Positions 36,699 through 46,261 of a stretch of DNA of 64,000 nt are shown piece by piece. Position 1 is the first letter of the stretch. Each line of letters begins with the position of its first letter. The translations under genes were made by a program, and so were the position numbers. The stretch is from Acinetobacter junii CIP 64.5 (GTDB taxonomy: Bacteria; Pseudomonadota; Gammaproteobacteria; Pseudomonadales; Moraxellaceae), in assembly GCF_000368765.1 (NCBI RefSeq), contig NZ_KB849655.1:1466127-1530126 (forward strand). Direction: 5' to 3'. The notes under the pieces were generated by a model. It worked only from the letters and a program-made list of their open reading frames with translations, ran no database searches and was not told the origin of the DNA.

Positions 36699-37799
36699 AT
36701 GGTGCAACAATACGCTCCAACACTACAACGCGTTTTGCTGTTTGGATTGTTTTTTGTTTTATTGTTTTTGGGCTTTAGTATTCTTAAATACTTTATTGTC
36801 CCTGTTCTTTGGGCGGCTATTATCGCCTATATGACATGGCCCGTTTATTTATGGGTACAACGTCGTTTTTTTGGTGAGAACCGCCCTACACTGAACGCTA
36901 CTATTATGATTACACTTGTAATTTTAGTGATTGGTATCCCATTTATTTTTGCGATTTTCATGCTGCAACTCGAAGGTCGCAATTTATATTTTAATCTACA
37001 AAAACAATTATTTTCAGGACACATTCAAGTCCCAGATTTTATTCGAAACCTCCCTATCATTGGCAAAGACATCAGTCGTACAGTCAATGAATTAAGTGCT
37101 GATCCGAATAGTATTACCAAAAATGTCGCTGAATGGATTCAAGGTCATCTCAGCTACGGTCGTTTTGTCTTGAGCGAGATTAGTCGTAACCTCGTCAAAC
37201 TTACGTTTGCCATTATGACCTTGTTCTTCTTTTATCGGGATGGTCAGCTGATTCTGTCACAAGTGAGTCGTGCACTTGAAATGGTGATTGGTCCTCGTGT
37301 GCATCATTATCTTGAAACGATTTCTGAAACAACACGTGCAGTCGTTTACGGTGTAGGTTTAACCGCTGTAGCTCAAGCAATTTTGGCAGGTTTAAGCTAT
37401 TTTGTAGCTGATGTACCCAATCCAATGTTGTTGACTATGGTGACATTTATCTTGGCATTGATTCCTTTTGGAACTCCAATTTCATATCTCAGCGTCGGTT
37501 TATGGTTATTTGCTCAAGGTCAAACAGTTGAAGCAATTGGGGTTGTGGTGTGGGGCTTATTAGTCGTCAGCAGCTCAGATAATGTGATTCGACCACTCGT
37601 GATTTCAGGAGCAACAAAAATCCCATTCATCTTAATCATGTTTGGTGTATTGGGTGGTATTGCCAGCTTTGGATTGGTCGGCTTATTTATTGGTCCAGTG
37701 ATTTTGGCAATCTTATTAGCGATTTGGCGCGAATGGCTACATGAAAATGTTCAAGAACCTATTGCTGCGATCGAAGCGCCACCAGAAACTAAATCCTAA
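36699..37799 (+). CDS. AI-2E family transporter (PerM-like)
   Basis: The 366-residue membrane protein has about eight transmembrane segments and the family's central region, with a long loop after the second pair of helices and the late PFGTPISYLSVGLWLFAQG and SSDNVIRPLVISG motifs. Family members export a range of substrates; autoinducer export is shown in only some. ATG 36699 is taken instead of the TTG six codons upstream. Followed by a separate sodC gene. Confidence 0.9.
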   Translation: MVQQYAPTLQRVLLFGLFFVLLFLGFSILKYFIVPVLWAAIIAYMTWPVYLWVQRRFFGENRPTLNATIMITLVILVIGIPFIFAIFMLQLEGRNLYFNLQKQLFSGHIQVPDFIRNLPIIGKDISRTVNELSADPNSITKNVAEWIQGHLSYGRFVLSEISRNLVKLTFAIMTLFFFYRDGQLILSQVSRALEMVIGPRVHHYLETISETTRAVVYGVGLTAVAQAILAGLSYFVADVPNPMLLTMVTFILALIPFGTPISYLSVGLWLFAQGQTVEAIGVVVWGLLVVSSSDNVIRPLVISGATKIPFILIMFGVLGGIASFGLVGLFIGPVILAILLAIWREWLHENVQEPIAAIEAPPETKS

Positions 37800-37906
37800 A
37801 TGCGATTTTGACCATTTATCTTGTCATACAGAATCTAGCTTGCGCGTTATCCCAGACTTTGTTTGAATCAATCAAATAAAGACAAAATAGATAAGGATAA
37901 TTCGCA

Positions 37907-38488
37907 ATGCTTTCAACCTTAAAACGGTATACAGTTTTTAGTGCAATCATGATGAGTATCAGCGCATGCTCATCAATTCCCTTAGACAATAATGCCGCAA
38001 AAATTCAGAAACAGCCCACTAGCTACGACCATAAATATTTAATCCCAATCCATCAGGTAAGCGCCGATGGTATAGGTGCTTCGATTGGCACAGTATCCTT
38101 CCAAGAAAGTCCAAGTGGTCTGATCATCACCCCTGCATTGTGGAAACTTCCATCGGGTGAACATGGTTTTCATATTCACGAGAAACCGTCATGTGAAGCT
38201 GCAATGAAAGATGGAAAAATGGGTGCAGCACTGGCAGCGGGCGGTCATTACAATCCTGACAATATTGCCCACCACGGCACACCAGAAAATGGTCATTTAG
38301 GTGATCTACCTGCACTCACTGTCAATGAAAAAGGCTTTGCAACCCAAGCCGTTATCGCTCCTCGATTAAAGCTCTCCGATATTCAGGGACGTGCGATTAT
38401 GATTCATGCAGGTGGGGATAATTATTCTGACACACCTAAACCCCTTGGTGGAGGTGGTGAAAGAATTGCTTGTGGTGTGATCAAATAA
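37907..38488 (+). CDS. sodC: Cu/Zn superoxide dismutase, lipoprotein form
   Basis: The 193-residue periplasmic dismutase converts superoxide to peroxide and oxygen. Copper and zinc ligands are in GFHIHEKPSCEAA, GGHYNPDNIAHHG, GHLGDLP and MIHAGGDNYSD, and the conserved disulfide cysteines are in PSCEAA and ERIACGVI. The N-terminus has a lipobox (SISAC), so it is probably anchored. AAGGAT precedes the ATG. It is monocistronic with a hairpin downstream. Confidence 0.95.
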   Translation: MLSTLKRYTVFSAIMMSISACSSIPLDNNAAKIQKQPTSYDHKYLIPIHQVSADGIGASIGTVSFQESPSGLIITPALWKLPSGEHGFHIHEKPSCEAAMKDGKMGAALAAGGHYNPDNIAHHGTPENGHLGDLPALTVNEKGFATQAVIAPRLKLSDIQGRAIMIHAGGDNYSDTPKPLGGGGERIACGVIK

Positions 38489-38490
38489 AG

Positions 38491-38520
38491 ATTGTGGGTA
38501 TCTCAAAAGATATCCACAAT
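38491..38520 (+). terminator. Possible terminator of sodC
   Basis: ATTGTGGGTATCT (38491-38503) pairs with AGATATCCACAAT (38508-38520) with one G-T pair and a CAAA loop. The following T-run is poor (TTAGGATTTT), so it may also work only as a processing or stabilising hairpin. Confidence 0.5.
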
Positions 38521-38715
38521 TTAGGATTTTATTCACTTAATTTATCTATAAAGATGACTATAAATAAAAGATGAGCACGAATTTTGCTTAGTTTTATTAA
38601 ATGAAAAATCAACAAAAATAGGTTGAAAAATTGACTCAATATCTTGATCAGCACATCATTTTAGCTACGCAATATGGCTATATGATAATGAATCAACACA
38701 TAGCAGAATATAGTC

Positions 38716-40866
38716 GTGAATAGTCTTTATCATCTTTTTAATCGATTCCGATCAAACTCGATTCTACTGTATTGCCTACAAATTTTGATTGTGTTGACAG
38801 GCACTACATTGGTGTTGCACGGATTGGGACTAGGTCAATTCATTGTTCCTGTTACATTAGGCGCAATTGCGGCTGCCCTCACAGACTTCGATGATCGTCT
38901 GAGTATTCGGCTACGCAATTTGGTCTATGTCTGTGTACTGTTCTTTAGTGTTAGCACCATTTTAGAATTTCTAGTACCTTATAAATTTTGGTTTATCGTT
39001 TACCTTAGCCTGTCCAGTGCAGCACTGATTCTCATGGGGGCTTTAGGTCAACGTTATGCGACGATTTCATTTGGTACGATTCTCCTTTCGATTTACACCA
39101 TGTTTGGTCTAGGAGAATATGCAAATTGGTATCAACAACCGAGTTATTTTGTCATCGGTGCTGTGTGGTACGGATTGACCTCGATCTTATTTTTTATGAT
39201 TCGACCAACCCTACCCTTACAGGAGAAGATTTCAACGATTTTCAAAGAAATGGGTGAGCTGCTACAGAGCAAAGCCAAGTTGTTTGATCCAGATAATGTC
39301 GATAATGTTGAAACACTGTTATTTGAACTCTCACAAAAAAATGCACAGGTGGTGAATAGTCTAAATCAAGCGAAGCAATCCTTACTTTCTCGACTTAAAT
39401 CCTCACGCATCAATAACAGCAGTATCTATTGGCTAAACTTATATTATTTTGCGCAAGATATTCATGAGCAAGTCACCTCTAATTATTTGCACTATGAAAA
39501 AATTCATCAGAACTTTAGCCGTAGCGATTTAATTTTTCGTATCCAAAAAAATATGTTTCTACAAGCAACTGCCTGCAAAAAACTGAGTCAGGCTTTGCTA
39601 CATAAAAGTACTTATCAAAATACCCCACTCGCTGATGCTGCGCTTGCCCAATTAGAAGCATCCATGCAAGACTGGATTGCTCAACATCCAAATAATCTTG
39701 AAGTTAAAAACCTAGAACTGATTCTGAATAACTTAAAAAGTATTCATGAACAATTTGCTCAACTGCAATTTCCACAAAACATCGAAATACGATCAACACA
39801 GCATCAACAAGCTCATCTCAACTTACTGGATGAGGATATTCAAGGCTTTCAGGATTTATTGTTAAAACTAAAACAGCATCTAAGTCCTCAGTCTGCATTA
39901 TTTCGTCACGCAATTCGCTTAGCCATTGTCTTTGCTGTAGGTTATGCCGTGTCCTTGATGCCTTTTGCAAAAAATGGCTATTGGATTTTATTGACCAGTT
40001 TATTCGTTTGTCAGATCACTTACTTTGCCACCAAAAGTCGCTTAAAACTTAGAACGATTGGCACGTTGTTGGGTGTGCTTTTAGGTGTGCCCGTTCTTTA
40101 TTTTGTACCTAGCATCGAAGGTCAATTGGTTATTACTGTAATTTGCGGAGTATATTTTTTCTATTTGCGTCAGAAAAAATATGCACTCGCAACAGTGATG
40201 GCAACGCTAATGGTGTTGTTAATTTTCAATTTAAAAGGCGCAGGTTTCAGCATTATTTTGCCGCGTATCATTGACACGTTGATCGGCTGTGCAATCGCAT
40301 GGCTAGCGGTTAACTTCATATGGCCAGATTGGAATTTCCGAAATATTCCTGAAAATATCCGCAAAAGCAGTCAAGCAACGCTCAATTATTTGCATGCAGT
40401 CGTCCAGCAATATCATCAAGGTCGCTCCAACGATCTTGAGTATCGAAAAGCTCGTCGTGCCGCCCATAATGCTCAGATTGAATTATCTAATATGATTTCT
40501 AGTCTGAGTACAGAACCTGAACCAAACCAAGAACTCATTCACTATGCATTTCGCTATTTGGTCTATAGCCATAGTCAGTTGAGTTATATATCCGCACTGG
40601 GTCATCAACGTGAGCAAATTCAAGATCAAGATATTTTGAAATTATTAGACCAGAGTGAAATATTACTCAATCAAACATTGATCGAAAGACAAGCACTTCC
40701 AGAAAAGCACATCGAAGAGATGTTTAGTGAAATTGATCGTTTAAATTCAATGGCTCAAGTCTCAGAACAACAGCAACTATTGTTAAAACAAATGACGCTA
40801 TTGCTTGAGACTCTGCCTGAATTGGTGATGTTAAAAAATAGATTACTTGAACTAGAAATTAAGTAG
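38716..40866 (+). CDS. YccS-like FUSC-family membrane protein
   Basis: The 716-residue protein has an N-terminal membrane domain (about 15-175), a long soluble region with predicted helices (about 180-390), a second membrane domain (about 395-540) with GYWILLTSLFVCQITYFATKSRLKLRTIGTLLG, and a helical cytoplasmic tail. This is the YccS/YhfK architecture of FUSC proteins, which are linked to efflux of aromatic acids or fusaric acid-like compounds. Translation begins at GTG. It stands alone and converges with the MFS pump gene. Confidence 0.88.
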   Translation: MNSLYHLFNRFRSNSILLYCLQILIVLTGTTLVLHGLGLGQFIVPVTLGAIAAALTDFDDRLSIRLRNLVYVCVLFFSVSTILEFLVPYKFWFIVYLSLSSAALILMGALGQRYATISFGTILLSIYTMFGLGEYANWYQQPSYFVIGAVWYGLTSILFFMIRPTLPLQEKISTIFKEMGELLQSKAKLFDPDNVDNVETLLFELSQKNAQVVNSLNQAKQSLLSRLKSSRINNSSIYWLNLYYFAQDIHEQVTSNYLHYEKIHQNFSRSDLIFRIQKNMFLQATACKKLSQALLHKSTYQNTPLADAALAQLEASMQDWIAQHPNNLEVKNLELILNNLKSIHEQFAQLQFPQNIEIRSTQHQQAHLNLLDEDIQGFQDLLLKLKQHLSPQSALFRHAIRLAIVFAVGYAVSLMPFAKNGYWILLTSLFVCQITYFATKSRLKLRTIGTLLGVLLGVPVLYFVPSIEGQLVITVICGVYFFYLRQKKYALATVMATLMVLLIFNLKGAGFSIILPRIIDTLIGCAIAWLAVNFIWPDWNFRNIPENIRKSSQATLNYLHAVVQQYHQGRSNDLEYRKARRAAHNAQIELSNMISSLSTEPEPNQELIHYAFRYLVYSHSQLSYISALGHQREQIQDQDILKLLDQSEILLNQTLIERQALPEKHIEEMFSEIDRLNSMAQVSEQQQLLLKQMTLLLETLPELVMLKNRLLELEIK

Positions 40867-40886
40867 CGCGTTTAGCTCAACGCTAT

Positions 40887-42125
40887 TTAATGAATGCCTT
40901 GTTGCAGCCTTGTTTGCATATATTGTTTAAGTACCATTCGAGGTATGCCAAACCAAAAAGTTATCAAGGCAAAACTCGTCAATACAAATGCCCAAATATG
41001 AAAATAGGTATATAGCAGACGAACCACTTCAATAATTGAGAAGAAACTCACCATCATCAATATTGAAACCGCAGCCGCGACCGTTCCTTTCGATACGTCA
41101 GAGGACATCAATGCAAAACGATAAATCACTGAAAAGCTAATCCCTTCACCAAAACTAATTAAGGTCATACCGATCAGCAAACAAGGCACTAAATAGGTTT
41201 GCCAAATCACACCGAGCATCAAAAATAAAGTACCTACTAGCATAATCGGCAAACCCATTAAAATGGTTTTACCAAGTGCGTAACGATCCATAATTTTGAT
41301 CAGAACGATATTGCCTGCAATCAAACCAAAAAACACAGGAAACTGCGCCAAGCCATATTGCACACTACTCAGCTTTAATTCATCTACAAGAATAATCGGT
41401 GACAAAGCAATCCATAACATCAGTGGCATTCCTACAATCGGTAATGCAACACTTAAACCTAAAAACTGGCGATTACTAAATACTTGTTTGAAATCATCCC
41501 AAATATAACGAAAGGGTTGTTTCGCTTGTTTACGACTTTCTTTCGAGGCTGGCATAAATTTATTTAAGCCGAACCAACTGAGAAAAGAAATAAAAGCAAT
41601 CGCCACAAAGCCCCAGTGCCATGACACATAATCAATCAGGAACGCGCCCAACACAGGTCCAAGCAAAGGCGCAAGCAAGGAGATATTTGCCATCAATGCC
41701 ATGACTTTAATGGCATCACGCTCTTCAAAAGTTTCTTGAATTGCCGCATATCCAACTGCTGATATCACACTTAAACCAATACCCTGCAAGAAGCGCAAGG
41801 TCAGGAATTGTTGAATATTATGGGTCAATAAAATCAACAAACAGCAAATCGTAAAAAAAGCTACACCGGCCAATAGGACTTTCTTACGTCCAAGCCGATC
41901 TGAAAGTGGTCCCAGTAACCAAGCGACACTAGCACCACCCAATAAGTAAAATGACATTGAAGATGGTGCCCAAGTTGCGCTAACTGCAAATTGCTCCGTG
42001 ATCGCCAACATCGCTGGCTGAATCAAGTCATTACCGATATAAACTGAAAACTCAAATAGCACTAAAGCCAATGGAAACATGAGCGTTATACGGTTTAACG
42101 TCATGCTTTGATTATTCGTCATCAT
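40887..42125 (-). CDS. craA: CraA/MdfA-type multidrug efflux pump
   Basis: The 412-residue MFS transporter has 12 hydrophobic segments, the acidic residue in the first helix (LVLFEFSVYIGNDLIQPAML) characteristic of MdfA-type pumps, and motif A GPLSDRLGRKKVLL after helix 2. The sequence is very close to what I recall of Acinetobacter CraA, which exports chloramphenicol. Whether this copy confers resistance depends on expression. Two ATGs start the frame (MMTNNQ). The following 360 bases have no gene. Confidence 0.78.
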   Translation of the reverse strand: MMTNNQSMTLNRITLMFPLALVLFEFSVYIGNDLIQPAMLAITEQFAVSATWAPSSMSFYLLGGASVAWLLGPLSDRLGRKKVLLAGVAFFTICCLLILLTHNIQQFLTLRFLQGIGLSVISAVGYAAIQETFEERDAIKVMALMANISLLAPLLGPVLGAFLIDYVSWHWGFVAIAFISFLSWFGLNKFMPASKESRKQAKQPFRYIWDDFKQVFSNRQFLGLSVALPIVGMPLMLWIALSPIILVDELKLSSVQYGLAQFPVFFGLIAGNIVLIKIMDRYALGKTILMGLPIMLVGTLFLMLGVIWQTYLVPCLLIGMTLISFGEGISFSVIYRFALMSSDVSKGTVAAAVSILMMVSFFSIIEVVRLLYTYFHIWAFVLTSFALITFWFGIPRMVLKQYMQTRLQQGIH

Positions 42126-42486
42126 GTCTTATTCACAAAAATAACCAATTCGTGTGCCGTCCATTTCTCTGAAAAAAAGAAAATAGATTCCGCACCACAT
42201 CATTTTATGGTTTTGATTTAAATTAAATTTTGATTTCCATGCAGTGAGAGCGCATGTAAAAGTGTGAAAACACCGTATTCACAAGGTGTATTAAGAAAAC
42301 AATTTATTTACGTGAGATTGGTAAAAAGTTTTACCTATTGGAAAAATTACCAAGCGCAACTTTAGCACTTTTTAAAAATGACCGCAATTTAAGCAAAGCA
42401 AATCAATTGTGTGGATATGTGAATAACCAAAAAGTTATCCACAATTCTGCTCAACTTTCACACGACCTTAAAAGATAACTCACTAT
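42126..42486. other. Gene-free region upstream of the MFS pump
   Basis: About 360 A+T-rich bases with no supported gene. It holds an inverted repeat of near-consensus DnaA boxes (TGTGGATAT at 42410-42418 and TTATCCACA at 42435-42443), and small inverted repeats such as GGTAAAA/TTTTACC near 42320. Promoters for the craA-like gene presumably lie in its left part. Confidence 0.4.
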
Positions 42487-42858
42487 TTAAGGACATAGCT
42501 CAAACTGGAAAGTCTTGGTATTGCCTCCTCGAGCACATTGATAGCTTTGTTTTTTATTCACCACTTTCCAAGTCTCTTGATCACGTTTTAACTGATATTC
42601 AGTGCGAATAGCCGCTACCGAATCATCTAACTGCGCTTGCTCTACGATAATCTCAGCATCTGTAGGATTTTCAGCACGATTAAATTGCTGATCAATTTTG
42701 AGATTAGTTTCATCATGAAACAAATTGGGTTGGTCAAGTAGTACTGCATGCATCGCTGTACTTTTTTGCACAGCAGCTTGTTGTTGCGACTGAGCAATCG
42801 GTTGATTACATGCAGTCAAAAAAATTCCACATCCTAAAATGATCCAAAGTTTATGCAT
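42487..42858 (-). CDS. Small lipoprotein of unknown function
   Basis: The 123-residue precursor has a lipoprotein signal (LWIILGCGIFLTAC), a Gln/Ala-rich linker, and a short C-terminal domain with two cysteines (QSYQCARGG ... FELCP). GGAAG lies 7 bases before the ATG. Not a recognised family. It diverges from the DUF4349 gene. Confidence 0.7.
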   Translation of the reverse strand: MHKLWIILGCGIFLTACNQPIAQSQQQAAVQKSTAMHAVLLDQPNLFHDETNLKIDQQFNRAENPTDAEIIVEQAQLDDSVAAIRTEYQLKRDQETWKVVNKKQSYQCARGGNTKTFQFELCP

Positions 42859-43038
42859 TTTGTAGTCTTCCGATTTGCATTATTCTTTTATGCTACTATG
42901 CAAAAATGAACTGTCGAATAACAAAATGTATGCGACATATGAGAGATTTGTTGTATTTATCAATGCTTTGATAACAATTGTGATCCTCAAAATAAAACAA
43001 ACCCATAATATCAATATCAGAAATTTTTAGGCATACAC

Positions 43039-43911
43039 ATGTCAGATTTAGCAAAAAAGTTAACTCTAATTTTAATCATAAGCAGTTCAGTAATTGCTTG
43101 TTCAAAAAAGGAAGAAGCGCCTGCAGGTGAAGCTGCAATGGCCACTGAAAGTGTTGCCGCAGCGCAAGATACATCTCAAAGTCAGACTGCAAAAAATCCT
43201 GAGCAATTACTCAGCGATCAACAAAGCACCCTAGAACAAAGCCGACAATTAGTAAAAACAGCTCAACTGCAATTTGAAGTCAAAGATGTTCAAAAAACGA
43301 CGGCTATACTTGAACAGCAACTCCTCAAACAAAATGGCTATATCGAAGAAAAACAAGTGAATTATCAGGTTAGTGATAGTTCGCAGCGCGAACGTCTCGA
43401 TGGTCATATAGATGTTTATGAAAAAATCATCCCTACCGTACAACTTACGATTCGTGTTCCAAATGAACAAGTTACTGCCTTTTTGAATAGCCTGTTGCCT
43501 TTGATGTTGAACTTTAATAATCAAAGCTATGAAGCTAAGCGATATGAACTGAAACTGTTAGAAGAAAAACTTAATACTGCAAATCAAAGCCCTAGCACAT
43601 CGAATACTGTCAATAATCAACTTCAACAATTGACTCAACTTGAGGTTAAAGATCGATTGACTTACAGCACAATACGCATCGAATATTTTCAACAAGCACA
43701 GGTTCGCAAAACTCAAGATTTAAACATTCATCGTATTGCGCATCTCGATAGCGAACCTTTAATGACTCGGATAGCCAATGCATTCAAAATTGGGCTTTCT
43801 TATTTTAAAGAAACTATTTTGTGGTTGATCCAATTCTGGGCATTTTTCCTTGTAATCGTTGCAGTTTGGTTTATTCGTAAATCCTATAAAGCTAGAAAAC
43901 AAAACAGCTAA
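43039..43911 (+). CDS. DUF4349-type coiled-coil membrane lipoprotein
   Basis: The 290-residue protein has a lipoprotein signal (IISSSVIAC), a low-complexity linker, a DUF4349-like domain (RQLVKTAQLQFEVKDVQKTTAILEQ ... VQLTIRVPNEQVTAFLNSL) with a coiled-coil hairpin, and a C-terminal transmembrane helix (about 260-282) followed by a basic tail. Both ends probably sit at the inner membrane. Function unknown. Confidence 0.85.
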   Translation: MSDLAKKLTLILIISSSVIACSKKEEAPAGEAAMATESVAAAQDTSQSQTAKNPEQLLSDQQSTLEQSRQLVKTAQLQFEVKDVQKTTAILEQQLLKQNGYIEEKQVNYQVSDSSQRERLDGHIDVYEKIIPTVQLTIRVPNEQVTAFLNSLLPLMLNFNNQSYEAKRYELKLLEEKLNTANQSPSTSNTVNNQLQQLTQLEVKDRLTYSTIRIEYFQQAQVRKTQDLNIHRIAHLDSEPLMTRIANAFKIGLSYFKETILWLIQFWAFFLVIVAVWFIRKSYKARKQNS

Positions 43912-44019
43912 TTATTGATTTTTGATCAATAGTATTTTGCTTATTTACGCATTTTTGCTCATGAATAGATTCTCTAAAATGCACTCAAGTTTTAGAAATC
44001 AATTTTTGAGTTTAATTTT

Positions 44020-44610
44020 ATGAGCAATATTTTAATTATTAATGGCGCGAAACAATTCGCTCACTCAAATGGTGAATTGAATGACACCCTGACTGACTTT
44101 TCAGAATCATATTTAAAAGCTTTAGGTCATACACTACAAGTGACTCGTACCGACAGTGACTATGACATCCAAGCAGAAATTGAAAAATATTTATGGGCAG
44201 ATGTGGTGATCTATCAAATGCCAGGTTGGTGGATGGGTGCACCATGGACAATGAAAAAATATATTGATGATGTTTTTACGATTGGTCATGGTTCCCTCTA
44301 TGCAAGCGATGGACGTAGCCGTTCTGATGCTTCTAAAAAGTATGGTTCAGGTGGCTTGATTCAAGGTAAAAAATACATGTTGTCGTTGACATGGAACGCA
44401 CCAATGGAAGCGCTCACTGATCCTGACCAATTCTTTCACGGTGTGGGTGTAGATGGCGTGTATTTACCTTTTCATAAAGCCAATCAATTCTTGGGTATGG
44501 AATCATTACCTACATTTATCGTGAATGATGTAATCAAAATGCCTGATGTCCCAAGCTACGTCGAAGCTTATAAAGCACATTTAGATCAGCTTTTTGCGAC
44601 TGCCCATTAA
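44020..44610 (+). CDS. mdaB: NAD(P)H-dependent quinone reductase (MdaB)
   Basis: The 196-residue flavoprotein is of the MdaB family, which performs two-electron reduction of quinones and thus limits redox cycling. It begins NILIINGAKQFAHSNGELND and has the YQMPGWWMGAPWTMKKYIDDVF segment around the flavin site. The downstream gene is a YgiN-like monooxygenase, 12 bases away, as in E. coli mdaB-ygiN. Confidence 0.93.
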   Translation: MSNILIINGAKQFAHSNGELNDTLTDFSESYLKALGHTLQVTRTDSDYDIQAEIEKYLWADVVIYQMPGWWMGAPWTMKKYIDDVFTIGHGSLYASDGRSRSDASKKYGSGGLIQGKKYMLSLTWNAPMEALTDPDQFFHGVGVDGVYLPFHKANQFLGMESLPTFIVNDVIKMPDVPSYVEAYKAHLDQLFATAH

Positions 44611-44622
44611 GAGAGAAATGCT

Positions 44623-44937
44623 ATGTTGACAATTATTGCAGAAATTCAGACACATGCAGGTGCAGGACACCGCCAAGCAGTACTAGATGCTTTCCAAAAA
44701 ATCATTCCAACTGTATTGGCAGAAGATGGTTGTCATGGTTATGCGCCATTGATTGATCATTTACCTGCAATTGAAATGCAAACACAAGATGAAAATAGCA
44801 TTGTGATGTTAGAACAATGGGAAAGTACCGCTCACCTTGAAGCACATATGCAAACGGCACATATGCTGAAGCATTTTGAAGCGACCAAAGCGCATGTGGC
44901 TGATGTGAAAGTGCGTATTTTGGAAAATGGGATTTAG
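44623..44937 (+). CDS. YgiN-like quinol monooxygenase (ABM fold)
   Basis: The 104-residue antibiotic-biosynthesis-monooxygenase-fold protein has the GAGHRQAVLDAFQKIIPTVLAEDGCHGYAPLI segment and EQWESTAHLEAHMQTAHM near the active-site face. In E. coli the partner YgiN re-oxidises menadiol, in a quinone redox cycle with MdaB. The pairing here suggests the same cycle. AGAGA precedes the ATG. Confidence 0.9.
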   Translation: MLTIIAEIQTHAGAGHRQAVLDAFQKIIPTVLAEDGCHGYAPLIDHLPAIEMQTQDENSIVMLEQWESTAHLEAHMQTAHMLKHFEATKAHVADVKVRILENGI

Positions 44938-45196
44938 AACAAAGATTGGTTATTTATCAAATCCTCATAAAATATATGATACTCGGTAATGTCATCTGCA
45001 ACCTGCGTGATTTCAAGAAGATACTGTTTCTGCGATAAATTTTAATTAATACAAGAAGTGAACAGGTTTTGCAGATGACAATGCCTTTGGTTACTTTGGG
45101 CAAAACCAAAGTAACTCCAGCCGAAGGCTAATCTTGAATATGAATGAGAACACAATACGACTCCGTCAAGACAAAGAAAAATATAAGCAAATGATT
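44938..45196. other. Gap containing a perfect stem-loop
   Basis: About 260 bases without a supported gene. GTTACTTTGG (45090-45099) pairs perfectly with CCAAAGTAAC (45106-45115) around GCAAAA. Translated in frame, the neighbourhood reads VTLGKTKVTPAEG, a sequence I associate with decayed open frames near many bacterial genes. It may be a repeat remnant. Confidence 0.45.
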
Positions 45197-45961
45197 TTAC
45201 TGATAATAATACTGCTTCAAATGTCGGCTATATTCTGTTAAATAACATTCTAAGCCCTCTCGACGATCAGCTTTTTGCATCTCTTTAGCAGCCAACTGCT
45301 CAATCTTAGTTTCAAGTAAATTCAGAATAGCGGCTTGTTCCGCTTCAGGAAGTTGGGCTTTTTCTTTCTTCTGTTTTTTAATTTCCAAATAATCTTCTGC
45401 CCAATGACGTAATGGATCATGCTCAGAGACTTGTGCAAATAAATCGGTAATCAATAATTCAGGCATGACTTCTTGAGTTGCTAACTCTGCCGACATCAAA
45501 CCACGAATCGAATAAAATACTTTCTTATAAGTAAAATTATCCGCAGTTTGCATCACTTTCATACCGCCTTTCGCCAGCGATAAGTAGTGGTGATATAGCG
45601 CACTATAGTCGATTCGCTCAAGCAATCCATCGCGAAAGCTTTGCCATTCTGGAAAAGCATTAAAATAAACAACATGCGCTCTGACCCATTCCAAAACCGT
45701 TGGGTTACTTTTTGCCAATAAGCCAAACATTTTGTCGAGATCATAAGAAACGAAATCAAAATCACCGTCCATGATTTCGATTAGATCACGGTACTTTTTA
45801 TAATCAAAATATTGCTCTTTACTCGGTAAATGAAAACCGCGTACATCATAGTCACTGTCAGGACTTGCCATGCCCCATAAACGGCTGCCACTTTCGATAT
45901 AAAATAATGGAATGTCTTGGCGCTGTTGAAAGAGTTTTTCAATTTCGTGATGGATGTTCAT
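45197..45961 (-). CDS. Nucleotidyltransferase-domain protein (RlaP-like)
   Basis: The 254-residue protein has the polymerase-beta-type nucleotidyltransferase motif GSRLWGMASPDSDYDVRGF (near residue 25), with the GS...DxD metal site. A C-terminal region of helices (KKQKKEKAQLPEAEQAAI) follows. It is close to RlaP-type nucleotidyltransferases (PF10127). An upstream frame extension overlaps the terminator of the previous cassette, so translation is placed at MNIHHEI, though Met at 45988 or 46000 cannot be ruled out. Substrate unknown. Confidence 0.78.
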   Translation of the reverse strand: MNIHHEIEKLFQQRQDIPLFYIESGSRLWGMASPDSDYDVRGFHLPSKEQYFDYKKYRDLIEIMDGDFDFVSYDLDKMFGLLAKSNPTVLEWVRAHVVYFNAFPEWQSFRDGLLERIDYSALYHHYLSLAKGGMKVMQTADNFTYKKVFYSIRGLMSAELATQEVMPELLITDLFAQVSEHDPLRHWAEDYLEIKKQKKEKAQLPEAEQAAILNLLETKIEQLAAKEMQKADRREGLECYLTEYSRHLKQYYYQ

Positions 45962-46037
45962 TGTTAGAGTTTCTTTTAATTTTAGCATTAGATCTTTCAT
46001 GTTTTGATATTGAAATATATCATAAAAAATATAAAAA

Positions 46038-46060
46038 AAGAGAGCCATAGAAGCTCTCTT
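46038..46060 (-). terminator. Terminator of the 2TM/small-protein cassette
   Basis: AAGAGAGC (46038-46045) pairs with GCTCTCTT (46053-46060). On the minus strand a run of T follows. It lies 22 bases past the stop of the 55-residue gene. Confidence 0.85.
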
Positions 46061-46081
46061 AAAATATATCTGTTATATAAA

Positions 46082-46249
46082 CTAAGCACACTGCCCTGCT
46101 TTAGTGTTACTCTTTTCTCGCTTACTTTCTGAAAGAAAAAAGCCCGCCAAGAAACTGACATGCTTATGACCTTTCGCTACTTTAGAAGAAGTTTCACTTG
46201 AATTCGATGGTACTGTTGAAACAATAACTCTCATTTTCTTAGGTTCCAT
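46082..46249 (-). CDS. Candidate 55-residue partner protein
   Basis: On the minus strand an ATG at 46249 opens 55 codons, ending TAG at 46082. The start MEPKKMRVIVSTVPS is followed by Ser/Lys-rich residues, a hydrophobic patch (VSFLAGFFL) and a Lys/Ser tail ending GQCA. AAGGGG sits 7 bases before the ATG, a strong ribosome-binding site. It follows the larger gene by 12 bases and precedes a terminator, so it reads as the second gene of a two-gene operon. No family recognised. Confidence 0.6.
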   Translation of the reverse strand: MEPKKMRVIVSTVPSNSSETSSKVAKGHKHVSFLAGFFLSESKREKSNTKAGQCA

Positions 46250-46261
46250 AAATTTCCCCTT

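Noticed and set aside
43914..43930. ATTGAT/ATCAAT hairpin after the DUF4349 gene as a terminator
   Set aside because: The stem is only six A+T-rich base pairs with a poor T-run.
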